64,000 bases of DNA from Ereboglobus luteus (GTDB lineage: Bacteria > Verrucomicrobiota > Verrucomicrobiia > Opitutales > Opitutaceae). The notes below the pieces were generated by a model that saw only the letters and a program-made list of their open reading frames with translations, had not been told where the DNA came from and did no database searches. The stretch is from assembly GCF_003096195.1 (NCBI RefSeq), contig NZ_CP023004.1:972501-1036500 (forward strand), given 5' to 3'. This document shows positions 27,234-41,200 of the stretch, piece after piece (position 1 is the first letter of the stretch; each line of letters opens with the position of its first letter). Both the position numbers and the translations under genes were made by a program.

Positions 27234-28712
27234 TCAATACACGTAAGTCGATTCTTCCTTGACCACGGGACGCGGGAGCAGGCCGCTGCCGAACTCGAAG
27301 CGGATGCCGCCGATGCCGGGTTCGTCCGCCTTCGCGACGATCTTGAAGGAAACCGAGCCGCGCGCCTTCAGGCTTATGTTTTTGATCGTGATGGTGCGAC
27401 CGGAAACCTCGGCGCGCATGTTCTTCGTGACCTCGACCACGCTCATGTTGGGCGCAAGCGTAAACACGGCGTCGCTGGTGAGTTCGCGCATGGGGCTCTG
27501 GTTGGTGATCTTGATGCTGTAGGTGACGCGGGTGCCGGTCTTGACCGGGTCAACATCGTCCACGATCTCGGTGAGCACGCCGGGCGCGCCTTCCCACTCG
27601 GTGGTCGCGGAGGCGTGCGCGGTGCGTCCCGTGGCGAGTTTCGCGCTGGCGACCGCGGTCAGTGTGGCGGGGCGTTGCGCGGAGATCTGAACTTCGCGAA
27701 TCGTGCTCTCTCCGGGAGCGAGGCGGTCGATGGTCCAGGACACATGGTTGCCACTGACAGCGCCGCCATAGGAGGAGCCGATATAACGCGCGCCCTCGGG
27801 GATTTCGTCGGTGAGCTGGATGTTTTCAAGGACGGTGTCGCCCTCGTTGGTGAGCTTGATGGCATAGCCGCCCGTCGAAAAAACGAACGCTCGGTCAGGG
27901 CCGGTCTTAGTGATGGAGACCTTGGATTCGACGATGGAAACATGCGCGACGGCGTTGGCCTGCACATGGTGCGTCGAGTAGGCGTTGGCGCGATTGTCCC
28001 ACTCGCCCTTGATGCCGGCTTTCACGGGGACGTCGATGATGCGGGTTTCACCGGCAGCGAGGGTGCCGACCCTGTGCGTCACGACATTACTGCTGCGATC
28101 GGGGCCGTAGAGGCCGGCGGGCAGCGTATCGCTGACGATGACGTCGCGCGCGGGCGCGTTGCCGACGTTGGAAACGGTGAGACGGAAGTTGATGTCGTCG
28201 CCGAGCTCGGCCTGCGTGGGGCCAGTCTTGGTGAGCTCGAGTTTCGGAGTGCCCGCGAAGATGGGGAGTCCGAGCGTGGGGACGACGGCGACCTTCGTAT
28301 TGGTCACAAACCAACCACCTTGCGTCGGGCGCACGGTGATAACGATGTCCTGCGAAGTGCCGCGGGTCATGTTGGGCCATGTCCACATGTAGGATCCGCC
28401 CTTGGTTTCGGCGGGCGCGGGCTCGGCGCTGACGTATTCGAGACCGGCGGGAAGATTTTCAAGGACGCGAATCTGCTCGATGTCGCCGAGCGCCTCGACA
28501 CGGATGCGATAGCGCGCCATCTCGCCCACGACGCTTGTGGATTCGACGAGTATCTTGTCCACCGTGTAGAGATCGGAGCCGAAGCGGGACGGAGCGGTCT
28601 CGGGCTCGGGCGGACGTGGATACGATGGCTGGGCAACATCAGCGCGCATCGGCGCAACAAGCGCAAAAAGAACCGCGAGGATCGGGAAAATGGAGCGGAG
28701 TTTTGTAGTCAT
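27234..28712 (-). CDS. Secreted DUF11/OmcB-like repeat protein
   Basis: 492 aa with a signal peptide (MTTKLRSIFPILAVLFALVAPMRA). The mature part is built of about four Ig-like DUF11 units with the family signature: KTGPTQAELGDDINFRLTVSNVGNAPARDVIVSDTLPAGL, and two further copies beginning SITKTGPDRAF and DPVKTGTRVTYSIKITN. This family includes chlamydial OmcB, but there is no Cys in the protein, so it cannot form the disulfide lattice known there. It lies between a small membrane protein and the metalloprotease, all on the same strand with short gaps. Probably a periplasmic or surface structural protein. Confidence 0.88.
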   Translation of the reverse strand: MTTKLRSIFPILAVLFALVAPMRADVAQPSYPRPPEPETAPSRFGSDLYTVDKILVESTSVVGEMARYRIRVEALGDIEQIRVLENLPAGLEYVSAEPAPAETKGGSYMWTWPNMTRGTSQDIVITVRPTQGGWFVTNTKVAVVPTLGLPIFAGTPKLELTKTGPTQAELGDDINFRLTVSNVGNAPARDVIVSDTLPAGLYGPDRSSNVVTHRVGTLAAGETRIIDVPVKAGIKGEWDNRANAYSTHHVQANAVAHVSIVESKVSITKTGPDRAFVFSTGGYAIKLTNEGDTVLENIQLTDEIPEGARYIGSSYGGAVSGNHVSWTIDRLAPGESTIREVQISAQRPATLTAVASAKLATGRTAHASATTEWEGAPGVLTEIVDDVDPVKTGTRVTYSIKITNQSPMRELTSDAVFTLAPNMSVVEVTKNMRAEVSGRTITIKNISLKARGSVSFKIVAKADEPGIGGIRFEFGSGLLPRPVVKEESTYVY

Positions 28713-28766
28713 TGTGATTTTTTCGATGAAATGGATGGAGGGCCGAAGGGCGACACAAATTGTCGA

Positions 28767-29177
28767 TTATCGACGGCGTTTGTTATGAATGCGCCACGCA
28801 TACCATTGGGCAACCCAGAGGTTATAAAAAAACATGCCGATCCAAAATATGATCGCCGCAATGGAGGCCACTGTCACCTCCCTGCGGAATGCCACGATAA
28901 AACCCACCATGAACAGCGATATGAGAGCGAGGACGAAGGTGGCCCGCACTTCCCGCCAATAGAGGCTCTTCCAGCGATTATACGGCGTGTTCATGCCAAA
29001 GGGCGCTCGGGTGCGGTTGCCCTGCTGGGGGCTGATCGGGTGGGTTTTTTTGAAATGGGACCATTGCAGCCAAACGGCGGCGACGGCGATCAAAAGAGCG
29101 ATGATCGCAACAACGGCGTCGATGACCCAAGGTTCCACCGGCAGGGCGGAAACGGACTGTGTAGCCAATGTAAGCAT
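28767..29177 (-). CDS. Small integral membrane protein of unknown function
   Basis: 136 aa, ATG at 29177. Three hydrophobic segments are visible: about 17-40, 78-97 and 104-124. The loop between the first two is polar and basic (HFKKTHPISPQQGNRTR). The protein ends in a basic tail HNKRRR. It sits 30 bp after the stop of the giant repeat gene and 54 bp before the DUF11 gene, so it probably belongs to the same transcript. No family recognised; a role in membrane association of the neighbouring surface proteins is only a guess. Confidence 0.65.
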   Translation of the reverse strand: MLTLATQSVSALPVEPWVIDAVVAIIALLIAVAAVWLQWSHFKKTHPISPQQGNRTRAPFGMNTPYNRWKSLYWREVRATFVLALISLFMVGFIVAFRREVTVASIAAIIFWIGMFFYNLWVAQWYAWRIHNKRRR

Positions 29178-29207
29178 ATATTATTTTGGACGGTTCCGTT
29201 ACTCCGT

Positions 29208-32200
29208 CTATTTACCCTTGAACCTTTTCCCGTCGATAAGGTGCCCGCTGCTCCGGTTTGTCGGAACATCGTCGAGCAGGTTGCCGCCGCCGTCCACGTA
29301 GTTTCTTCTTTCGGAAGCTCCAAAATCCTCACCCTTCACAAGGAAAACCTGCACCATGGTGCGCTTGTCTTTAACAAGCACAATGCGCTGCACCCACTGC
29401 TTTCCGGATTCGGTATCAATACCCTTGGTTTCCGAATCCTCCTTGAACTGGGAGTTGCTGCCAACGAGTTCCCATTTGTATATTTTGTATTCATCCTCCA
29501 ATATCACACGAACTGGGAATTCCTGCCCCATAGTGACCACGTCGCCGAGACTGATGCTTCCGCCAACAGAGGTGTAGCTCCGGTCTTTGTGCTCATCGCT
29601 CTCTTCATTGATATCCAGCATCTGGATATAGGTTTCAAGTATCGGGTTGATTGATTGAATCAGTCCGCGAATGTCCAGATTCGACCCCACGTAAATGGTA
29701 TAATTCGGCAACACGGTTGGTTGCATGGCGCTAGGGCTCACATTGGTCCATCCCTCAAAGCTGAAGTTGCCAGAATCATGCAAGGCGTAGCTGGCCGATA
29801 CATTAGATTTGTGGTCGAAGAATTTCGATATCGCATCCGGCATATGGCCGTATTCCAAGATGGCGTTATCAAGCATGAGCTTGTCATTGCCGGAAGGATG
29901 GCATGTCGAATTGCTGTCAAAGGTCATGGTCACCTGCCACGTGCGCACCGTTTCAAAGTTGGCAATGACGTGGCGGTTTTCGTTGAGTGTGATCGTGGTG
30001 TCCTCGGATGTTCCCGAAAGATCACCGTCCCAGTTGATGAATTTCTTGCCACTGCCCGGCTTGGCGATGACGCGCACAGACGTGCCCGCCGGGTAGGGGC
30101 CGCCTTCCGGATAGGAGCCTTCCGTCGCCACCATTTCGACGGTTCCGCCATCGGTGGGCAGAGCCGACCATGTCAGCCTGTAACTGTCCCGCCCGACATA
30201 GAAATAGACCTTCCTGTTCCGATCGGCGGGGATCATCATCGTGTAAGTGTTGGTTACCTCGTCGTAGGTATAGCTGCCGCCATCAGCGATATCATCGCCA
30301 CCCCAGCCTATTCCTTGATAGTTTGAGTTGGGTCTGGCCGTCAGCGTTACCCACCCGTTTTCATCAGGCGGGGAAGACACATCCGTGTAAGCCGCGGAGC
30401 CGACGGTCACATAGCCGCTCCCAGTATCCTCCTGCACGGTAATAGTGACAATGCCCTTCTGGGAAACAGAGCGGAAAATCGCGTATGCAGTGCAGTCGGC
30501 GGTGACGACGATAGTCGTGCTGCCCGAAGTCGCGGTCGAACTGCCCGAAGGAACGTCAATAACACCGTCCCCATCCGTGTCCCAGCCAGAGAAGTAATAT
30601 CCGGCGTTGGCAGTAGCACTCACTGCAACCGACTTATTATAATCATAATTGCCTCCGCCGCTCACCGAACCTCCCACGGAAGGCATCGCTTGAACGTTCA
30701 AGGTGTATTTTCGTTTCGTGAATTGCGCGACGACCTCCTTGTCCGCGTCCATGGGAACACCGGTGGAGGGCACGTTGGGATTGTTGACGGTCACCGCGGA
30801 AGAGGGGCTCCATCCGGCAAACGCATAACCCGGCTCGGCCGTCGCCGTCAGTTGCGCGGTCTCGCCGTCGTTTATTTGCGCCGTATAGGAAGCGGGTTTT
30901 ATCGGACCACCCGCGGAATACGCTGCGTTGCCATTGATGGTAACGGTGCCGCCCAGCTGGGGATTCGTGCTGACGGTGAGATTACGATAAACCGTGATCT
31001 TGAAGCGGCCGATGACCGCCTGATCGGATTTCAAGACGATGTGGGTATCGAGGGTGTCGGCGTTTGCGACCTCTCCCGCCCAGCCGAGGAACACGGCACT
31101 CGCTGCCGGCGTCGCCTTGATAAACACCGTGGCACCGTAATCAAATTCCGTCTTGGTCGTCGAGCCGCCAACGGGACGTCCGTCCGAGGGTGCGGTGACG
31201 CTGACACTGCCCAATGATTCATCCGCAGGATCCGAATACAGGTTCAATATGCAGACTTTCGTGAAGATTGCACTAATGGTCTGGTCCGCCGTGACCGTAT
31301 AAGTGAAGAGTTCCGGCAGGGAACCAGCGGCGGTTTGCTGCACGACGCGGCTTGCCGCCCTATCGTCCCCCCAACCCCAGCCCACAAAGCGGTAAGTCGA
31401 ATAGACTTGGCCCACCCTTGCTGTGAGCACGGTGCCGTAATAGTATTGGCTCGTGCCCACATTGGACTCCGGCATATGGGTGAGCAGTCCGCCAATATCG
31501 GCCATGCCCATACCTTTCTCCCAGCGCTCGAAGTTCACCGTGTAGAGGCGGCGCTCGAAGCGCGGCGTCAGTTCGATGTCGCCCAAGTTGGCAAGCGCGT
31601 CGGTGATGTTGAAGGTGATCGTCGCCGTGCTGGCGGTGTCCGTCGTGTTCACGGTCTTGCTTGCCGCGATAGTGTCGTCAAAGCCCGCGCCCCAATCAAC
31701 AAACTTGAAGCCCGTGGAGGCGACGGCCGTGATCGTGACGGACTGCGGAGTCGTCCGCACGTCGTAACGGTAAACGCCCTCGCCGGGTGTGACGTTGCCC
31801 GGGGTTGCCGGGGGTGCCGAGTTGGCGGGAGTCACGTCAGCCGGGGCGTTGACCTTTATCAACACCTGGCGCACGTAGTTCGCGATGATTTCGGTGGTGC
31901 GGTCGAACTCAAACGGCAGTGTGGTGCCAGAGCCGAGCGTGGTGTAGTCTTCCTTCCACGAGTCGAAGCGGTAGCGTTCGCCCGGGTTGTCCTTGGGCGA
32001 GGTTTCCAGTGTCACGTCCGTGGAATACAGGCGCGACATTGTCGAGGTGACGATGAAGTCATGGTCGGGATTGCCGAGCTGGTGCGCGACCAGCAAATCA
32101 GTGCCCGCCGCCGGTATGGGCGTGACGGTGAGCGTGTAGGTCTTGGCCTGGAAGAACGGCGTTGCCGTGACATCCTGAGTTACCGGGAAGCTGATGATCT

Positions 32201-35200
32201 CAGGCGCGGGATTTGTGCCGGGGTTCGGTGAAACGGATCCCGATATGTCGGGACTGAAAGTCCAGTGATCGAGATAATAATGCTTCGATTCGGGCGTTGC
32301 CGTGAGAACGGCCGTCGCGCCCTCAACAAACGTGTAGGTCTTGGAGCCATCGGGATTCTCCACGACCGCCACATAGGGACTGTAACCCGACACGGTGACC
32401 GTGCCATGCTCCGCCTTGGGGACGGTAAGGGTGCGAGCGTTGGCAAAGTTGGCCGTAACCTCGTAGTCCTTTGTCAGGACATATGTAATCGAACGCGATT
32501 TCATGCCCGCGGCATCGCCGCTCCACCCGGTGAATATCTTCCCTGGCGTGGAATCGTTGGCGGTGAGTGTCACCGAAGTGTTGGGCGCGTAAACTTGGGT
32601 GTCGGGATCGGGCGATGTGGGATGCGGGTCAGGCGTGCCGGCGAGTGAGCGGGCAATCGTGCCGCCGCCCACGGGGTCGACATGCGCGGTAAGTTTAAAC
32701 ACGCTGCGCTCAAACAGCGCGACCACGGTCTGGCTGCCGCCCAGCATTGTGTAGGGGAACACGTCGGGGTTTGTGCCAAGGTTTGCGACTCCGGTGCTAT
32801 CCGTCCAGCGAACGAAGCGATAATACGGCGCGGCGGCTGTGGCGAGTTGCACTCCCGCGTCGAACCTGGCGGAAACCGTGGGCGTGGTGAGGAAGTTGTT
32901 CGTCACCACGGGTGCGTCGGGGAACGCGCCAACGCCGGTGAGTGATGTGGCGACGGGCGCGCCGTCATAAGGCGCCGCTTGGCCGCCCGTGGCGCGCGCC
33001 TCGACTGTGAGGCTGTAGGCCTTGGGCGAGAAGTTCGCAGTCGCCGTGATCACCTTGGGCGAGGCCTCCATGGTGAAACTGTTTGTGGTGTTGGCCAGCA
33101 CCACGCCGGCGGGCGTGGACGGGGAGAATGTCCAGGAGTCGAACTGGTGATGCGTCGACGCGGGTGTGGCTTTGATTGTGGCCTGCGTGCCGACCTTGAA
33201 GACATAAACCGTCTCACCGCCGTCGGTTTCTGTGCGGCGCGCGCCCGTCACGGTGATCGTGCCGTATGCCGGGTTCGGATTCGCGACCTTGAGGCGCACG
33301 ATGTTGACAAACTCGGCGCCGACGGAGCGGTCCTGGTTCATCGGGAGGGTGATTGTTGAGTTGGTGGTGACGGCCGCGCCGGTCTCGCCAGTCCACTTTT
33401 CAAAGTCAGTGTCGACCGAGCTTGCCGCCGCCACGAGGGTGACGTTCGAGCCCGCGGAATGAGTCGTCGTGGCGGGGTTCGCGCGCGGATTGCCGTCGTT
33501 GCTAATCACTCCGGATCCCGAGGGATCAACCGATGTGGTGAGCAGGTATTCGCTGCGGACGAATTCGGCGTGGATGGTCTGGTTGCCCCTGACGGTGAAT
33601 GTGTAGAGCAGTTCGGTGCCATGAATCGTCGAGTGACCGGCGTCCGTCCACTTGCTAAAGCCATAATGGTCGGCGGGAGTCGTGGAAAGCGTGACGCTCG
33701 CGCCGTAAGGCAGCGTCCATGTGCTGTTGGCTCCCTTGGGCAGGAAGTTGTGGTTCTGCGGCGAAACCGCGGAGCAGGTGCCATCAAGCGATGTCGCAAT
33801 CGGCGTGAGGGAGTTGGCCGAGTAAGGCTCCACGGTAATCGTGTAGTTCTTCGGCTTGAAGACTGCTTCCACCGAAAGTTCGCCGGTGACGGTGAGCGTG
33901 AGCGTGGAACCGGTTGGATACGGGCCGGGCTGCTGCACGCCGTCGATGGTGACAATCCAGTGATCCACCTCGAAGTGGGTGCAGGTGGCCGAGAAGGTGA
34001 CATTTGTGTTTTCGCGGTATTTGCCGGTGGCGTCCATGCCGCCCGCGCTCGAAGTCATGGGTCCGCCCGATATCGGGGCGGGTGACGCGGTGATGGTGGC
34101 GTTTTCGGTTATGGACGCAGGCGCCTTGATGGTAACATCAAAGAGTTTTGCGTAGTTGGCTGTCGCCGTGGTGTCGCCGTAGAGGGTGAGTGTGGTGGTC
34201 GGCGTGGTTTCGGTGCGGGGACCGTGTCCGTCCACGATTGTCCAGCCCACAAAGTCATACCCGGCATCGGTGCCGGACTGGATGGTGACCACGGAGCCGT
34301 CGGTCAGCCGCGCTCCCGCCCATTCTGTGTAGGTGCGCGGGGAACCGTCCGTATTTACATTTGGCGTGACAATCGTGTGGGGCAGCGTCGCGGGGTCGAT
34401 CGCCATCGTGAGGCTGACGTCCCGCTCGAAGTGCGCAGTCACGGTCTTGGCACCGTCAACATGCACGGAGGTGGCGGCATCCGCATAATACTCCGGCAAC
34501 GCAAGGCTGTCGGGCGTGACCGTCCAGTATTTGAATGTGTAACCGCTTTCGGGAATGGCCAGTATCGTAGGGGTGCTGCCGTAATCGCGCGATTCGGTGA
34601 TGCTGGTGGTGCCGCTGGCGGGCATGCCGTCGAGCTTGACAAGGCCGTGCATGTTGTTGTCCGAGATACTGGTGGCGACGTTCACCGTCAGGTCGAACTG
34701 TTCCATGGCGAAGACGGCCGTGACCTTGGTCGGATAGTCGAGGGTGATGTCGAGCGTCTTTGTGCCCGTCGTGCCGTCGCCGGGAATTTCGATCGGGGCG
34801 TCGAATGTGGCGCCACCATCCGCCGTGGCTTTTTCAATGACCCATTTTTTCAAGACGTGATACTGCTGCGGCACGGCGGTGACGGTAAAGGTGCTGCCGT
34901 AGTCGTAGGTCTTGGTCTGCGTCATGATCTCGCGATTGACCTCAAGGCCGCCGCTGGCCGCGTAAATGTAGGCGCGGTCCTCGCTGGAGGCGGGGTTGGG
35001 CGTCTCCATGGAAAGGGTGAGGTTGAGCCGGCGGATGTAAACGGGCGCGACGATGAGATCATTGTCCATTTCCTGGGGCCACATCGAGGGCCACGAGTTC
35101 CAGTTGAAGCCGGAGGCCGAGAAATCGGCTTTGCCGTCCTGCGTCATGTCCCAGCCGACAAAACGGAAACCTGACAAGCCCGGTGCGTTCAAAACGGGCG

Positions 35201-38200
35201 CACTGCCACCCCGAACGCGCTTCCATTGCATGATGAGCGTCGAGGGATTCTTTTCCTCAGCGGGCACCTCGCGCGCCAAGAAAATATCGGCCTCGAGTTT
35301 GGTTATGCCGTATTTCAGGAAGTCGAACACGCCGACTCCGGAGATGCTTCCGCCGGACCAACCGGAAGGCTGGTTGAGCACGGGTTGATCGAGGCCGACG
35401 GTAAACCAACGCACGTCGATGTAGGCGGTGACGGTTTGCCAACGGCCGTTCACGCCCGGCGAACTTGAGAATTGCCTTACCCCCGCGCCAGGGGCGGTGC
35501 TATTGACCACCTTGCCGTTGGGATTCTCGTCGGTCCAGTGACTCAAAATAAACGGACCGCCCTCAAACTTTTCGTCCGTGGTGAAATTTTCAACGTGGCC
35601 GCCGGGGAAAACGCCATGCTTTTCCTCGACCTGCCGGTTGACCAGAAGGATCGGATAACCCGGAGGTGCATCCGAGTCGCCATAGATGTTGCCGAGTCTG
35701 TCGTTTAAATAGTTATGATCCAGAATGATATGCTTGTATTCAGGATCCAAGTCCACGTTGGTTTTATCGAGTTTCCAGCGCAGGCTCAGGCGGAAGGCTT
35801 CACCCGAGGTGTAACGGGCGGTGAGGCGCACTTCGTTCCTTTTGATCGGGTAAATAAGATGCGTGCGGGCCGAATAGGGCGCAAACACCCATGAGATAAC
35901 CGCGCTACTTTCACCGTAGCCGGGTTCCCAACATAGGAAACCTCGACCACCAGAGTCCTTCGGCTGGCCGCTCGCGGAGCCATCGGCTTCGATGTCTATG
36001 AATGAATAGGGGTCGTTGATTCCCACATCAGCAACGCAAGCAGGGTGCCCATCCACGATGGTGTAGGTCTGCGTGACGGCGCCGGGCACACGCACGTGGT
36101 GAATGTCAACACAATCAGTGCTTGATTCAGTGACATGAGTGTCATCCGGATTCACAAACAGGATCAGCCGGTGCAGGCCATGCGGCAGGAAGTAAGCGGT
36201 TACCTGGGTCACGGGGGCGGTCAGCGCCTCAGGATAGACGACTTCCGCCGTCTCGGAGAAGCGGTTGGTGAACTCGGACGAGTAGCCGACGCCCTTGAAC
36301 CAAGCGACAAAACTGTAGAGGCTCGTCTCGCTGATAGCCTTGAGCGTGGGGCGCTCGCCATAGAAGACCTCGTAAACGCGCGGCTCGGGGCCGCTGGCGA
36401 GGCCGCAACCGACTGCTTCGCCGCGCACGTCGGCCCTGCCGGCGGGGATGGTGTAAATTTCGAGCTTAACGCGAGTCCTTTCAAAGATGGCGGTGTAAGT
36501 CTTGGGCGCATCCATGGTGACGCTAAGCGATGTGGCCGAACCAAGGGTTGGGACATTGCTGTCGGGATCCAGCGTCCAGCCGACAAAGGTGTAACCGGGC
36601 GCAGAGGGAATCGCTTGAATGGTGGCGGTGTAGCCAACGGGCATCGTGCGCACCGAATAATCCATGGCGTTGGGCTCGGGCATGTAAATGCCGGCGCGGT
36701 TGCCCTTGCCGTTGGCAACCGTGGTGCGGCTGCCGGTGGCGACTGCGTAAGTCTTGGAATCGCCGGTATTCGTCGTGTTTTCGTATTTCACACGCACTTC
36801 GAGCTTGTGGCCCGCGGTGTAATTGGCGGTCAGTGTCTTCTCACGCACGTCGAGCACGACGCTTGTGTTTTCAACGCCGGGTTTCGCGGGCACGGAGCCG
36901 TTGTCCGCCGTCCAGCCAATGAACGCATAGGTGTCTATGTATTCGGAACTCGGTGTCACGTTGATGTTGACCGTCTGTCCCTTGTAAAGCACACCCTGGC
37001 TTGATGTGGTGTGCGTGCCGAGAGCCGGGGTCGTGGTGCCAAGGCCCACGGGGTTGATCGCCATGGTGAGCGTGACCTTGGTCTTGTAAATCGCGGTGAG
37101 CGTTTTCGAGGTGCTCACAGGTTCGGTGCGAACCGGATTGGTGCTGCTGGTGTCTTCCCACCGAATGAAGTCGTAACCCGAAACGATCGCGGCGGAGAGA
37201 CCAGCGGTGTCGCCAATGTAATACTGTTTGCTTTGCCCACCGGAGAGAACGCTGGCCGAGCCCTCGCCGGGAACGGTGGAGCCGTCCGCCGCAACGGTAA
37301 GCGGACACGCCGGATTGGTCGAATCATCCAGCTTGATGTTGATCGTGATATTGATGAGCGCGTCACCGGTCGCGGTGAAGTTGGCGGTGATGGTTTGCGG
37401 GCCGGTGACCGTGTAGGCGACGATGGGGTTCGAAGTTGTGTTGTTTACAGCAGGATCGGGGGAGGTCCACTTGCTGAACTCCCAATGCTGAGCGGGCGTG
37501 GCGACGATATTGGTGATGATTTCGCCATGATATGCCGTGTAGGAGGAGGGTTTGTTGATCGTGCCGCCGCCGGACGGGGCGCGCTCGAAGGTAATGGTGT
37601 ATTCCTTCGCATAAACGGCCTTGATGGTCGTGCTCGCGGTAATCTGGAACGAATAATCGAGCGTGGTGCTGTCGATACTGCCGTCGTTGCCGACATCCCA
37701 GCCGAGGAAACGGTAGCCGGCGGATGCGTTGGCCGAAAGGGTGACTGTCGAGCCGTTCACATAGGTGTAAACATTGCCGGAAACATTTTCGTAACTGGTG
37801 GAAACGATAGGCGAGCCGCCCGTGCCACCAGGCCGCGTTTCGGTAAGCAGCGTGACCGTGTGGAGCGAAGCGTAGCGAGCCGTAACGCTCTTCGCGAGGG
37901 CGTTCATCGTAAAGCTGTTCGGATTGACCGCGCCGGTGAGCGAGCCGGACCAGCCGATGAACTTGTAGCCGCTGGCAGTGGAGGCGGTCACATTGACGGT
38001 GTCGTTGAAGGAGTAGGCCTTGGTTTGCGTGCTATAGAGCGTGGTGCCGTCCGCGGTAATTGAGAGGTCGGTGAAGGTGCTGGGCTTGGGCGCCCCCCCG
38101 TCGACTTCAATATACGCGGTAAGACCCGCGCCGCCCGCGGAGAAATTCGCCGTGGCGGTGGTGTTCCCACCGATCGTGATCTTGGTGGAAGCGGCGCCCG

Positions 38201-41200
38201 CGTTGGCAAAGGTGCTACCTGCAAGCGAGCTGGTCCAGTTCGCGAAATTGTATCCACTATTGGCGGTGGCGACAATCGATACTTCCTCGCCGTGGTAACG
38301 CGTGGAGGGATTGACGGAGCTCGGGCTGGTCGCCACGGACCCGGTTCCGGCGGGGCTGGCCTCGAGTGTGAGCTGGTATTCCAAGGCGTAAATCGCCTTC
38401 ACGGCGAGCGCGCTGGTAACGGTGATGTTGTAGGTCTCCTCGGTCGAGGTGATGTCGGCGATTCCGTCGTTGTTGGTGTCAATTTCCCAGCCGACAAACT
38501 TGAAGCCGGCCATCTTGTTGGCCTCCAGCGTGGCGGTGTTGTTATGCACATAGGTGTAAGTCGAGCCGCTCACGCTTTCGTATTCGTGCGCGGTGGGAGT
38601 GCCTCCGATGCCGGCGCTGCCCGGCCTCACCTCCGTGGTGAGGGTGACGTTATGCAGGGACACGTAGGAGGCGGTGACGGTTTGAGGGCCAAGGATTTCA
38701 ACGGTGCCGACAGGATTCGAACCTCCGGGGGAAACGGGTTTGTCAGCACTCTGCCATTCGATGAACTTGTAGCCGGCGGGCGTGGCCGCGGTTATGTTGG
38801 CATAGGTGCCGTAGTTGTAGTCCTTGCTCTGGCCGTGCGTGAGCGTGGTTCCGTCCGCGTTTACGGAGAGGGCGGATGGCACGGGATTGGGCGTGGCACC
38901 GTTGACGAGGATGCGGACGTTGAGCGCGTTGGACGCGACCTTGAAGTTGGCTACGATGGAGTGGTCGCCGCTCATGGTGATCGAGTTCACCGACGATGTC
39001 GCGCCGCCGGCAAAAACGGCGCCCGTGGTAGTGGTCCACTTGTCGAAGGCCTTGCCCGCGGAGGTATCCGCGTTCAGGTTGAGGTTGCTGTTGTAATCGT
39101 AAGTGTGCTCGTAAACACCGGCTGCGGGGCTGGTCGTTCCAGCGTCCACGGGCGCAACCGAAATCGTGAGTGTTTGGAGGCGAATGTAAACGGCCTTGAC
39201 CGTGGCGTCGCCGGAAATGCTCGAAACTGTATAGGTGGGCGCGGTGTTGTCGGCAATGCCGTCGTTGTTGGTGTCCCAACCGGCAAAGCGGTATTTGGTT
39301 GTTCCCGCGGTGGCGGAGGACTGGGCGGAAAGCGTTATGGTTTCACCGCGGCCAACCGCAAACACGGTGGGATTTGTGCCAAGGGTAAGCGTTTTGCCAA
39401 TGGTAGCATTGGTGGCAGTAATGAGAGATTTGAAATTCAACCCGCTTTCGCCACCTGTCGGGTTTGTGAGCAGGCCGACAGAAAGGTGGTGCTTTGTCTT
39501 GTATTGGGCGGTGACAGTCTTGTCGGAAGTGAGCGTGGCTGTGGCGGTGGCCGCGTCGGTCGAGCCACCATCAACATTGCTCCATCCTGAAAACACATAG
39601 TTCGTGGCCGAGGCGGTGGCCGCGTTCAGCGTGGCGGGCACATTGTAGGTCACATCCTCGGTGCCGCCCGTGGTCAGGAGCGCCGAATTGACTTGGACCT
39701 GAATCGCCGTCGTGCTGGCACCGTCGAGCTTGACGGTGGCGGCAAGCGTGCGCTTGTCGGTGTAGACGGCGGAGATGCCCGCGCCGCCTTCGGAGGGAAG
39801 AGTGTAAGAGCAGTTTGGCGAAGTGGAGATCACGGGAGCGTCCCATATCTCCGCCTCGTTCGCAGACCACGCGCTTACCCAGCGGACAAATTCCCATTGC
39901 ACCCCGGAAACGGTATCGGTGATGTATTGCGGTGCCGTCAACTGAACAGTGGCCCCCGCGGCAATCGCGCCTTCACTGATTGAGTCCGGAGCGACCCCGT
40001 ATGGAGTCAGGTAAGAATACACCCTGCCACCAAGTGTAAAGTTGCCAATCACACGAATGGCATCGGACTCCGATTTACTCGGATGCCAAGCCGTTGTGCA
40101 TCCCTTGTCCCTGACTGCGGCAACATTCACACGATTGCCTGCCGAGAGATTGGCGGTAATCGTGCGCGCGCTGTTCATTGTCACCGTGATGGGATTAGTT
40201 GTCAGCGCGGTGCCTGTGACCCCAGATGTGTCGCCCGTCCAATTGACGAAGGCATTGTCACCGCCGGGAAGCACGGTGATCGTCACCACGGTGCCCGCGG
40301 GATAAACCGCGGTCCACTTGTTGGTGCTTTCCCACACAAGGGTGCCTGCCGACACGGAATACCCGTTGCCGCCCGCCGCAATCGAACAATTCAGTGTGAG
40401 TGTATAACGCGGCGAGAAAACCGCCGTAACCGTCCTGTCCGTGCTCATGCTGAGGGAACCGGGATCGACGCTGCCGGTCAGGTCGCCCTCCCAATGATCA
40501 AACACCCAAGTTACGCCGCTGCCCATGGCACCGACAGGTTTGAGCGAAAGCGTGGAGCCGATGGCGTGCGTGGAGTTACCGGTGAGGTTGGCGTTGGTCC
40601 AGTCGTTATTTTTAACAACGGCCCCGGCAGTCGCGGCCGCGGCGGGCGAGATATTGACAGTGAGATTTGAATGCGTGCGCTGGAATGTGGCCGTAACGGT
40701 TTTGGCCGAATCCATGGTGATCGTGGTCGTGCCACTGCTCGCGCTCGTAACACCAGCCCCCGTCCATTGGAGGAACGCATAATTGGTCGCGGGAACGGCT
40801 TCCAGCGTAACCACCGTGCCTTCCTGATAACTGCCGGAGCCGTTCGCGATCACATTTACCGTGGAGGTGTCGCTGGTGAATGGATCGGTAAACGAGCCGG
40901 ATCCCGTGGCCTCGCCACCCGTGGCCTTGTTGAGCGTAAGCACGTATGAGTTCGGAACTTTAAGAAACGCCGCCGTCACTGCGGCGGCATTCGCCGGCAT
41001 CGTCACACTGGCTGTAACCGCCGCCCCTTGCGATGGATTCGCTGCCGCCAATGCGGCCTTGTCCTCGGCGGACAGTGGGCTGTCCTCGGGAACTACCCAA
41101 TTCATAAAGCCGTATCCTGCCGCGGGTGTGGCCTTGAGCGCCACATTTGTGCCATATTGCAGGGCTCGTGGGTTCCATCCGCCCGTCACCACCGTGATGG

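Noticed and set aside
27141-29654. 837-codon open frame on the plus strand across three genes and their gaps
   Set aside because: Composition is that of a reverse-complement shadow; the three minus-strand genes beneath have signal peptides and known repeats. Continuity across short gaps can occur by chance.
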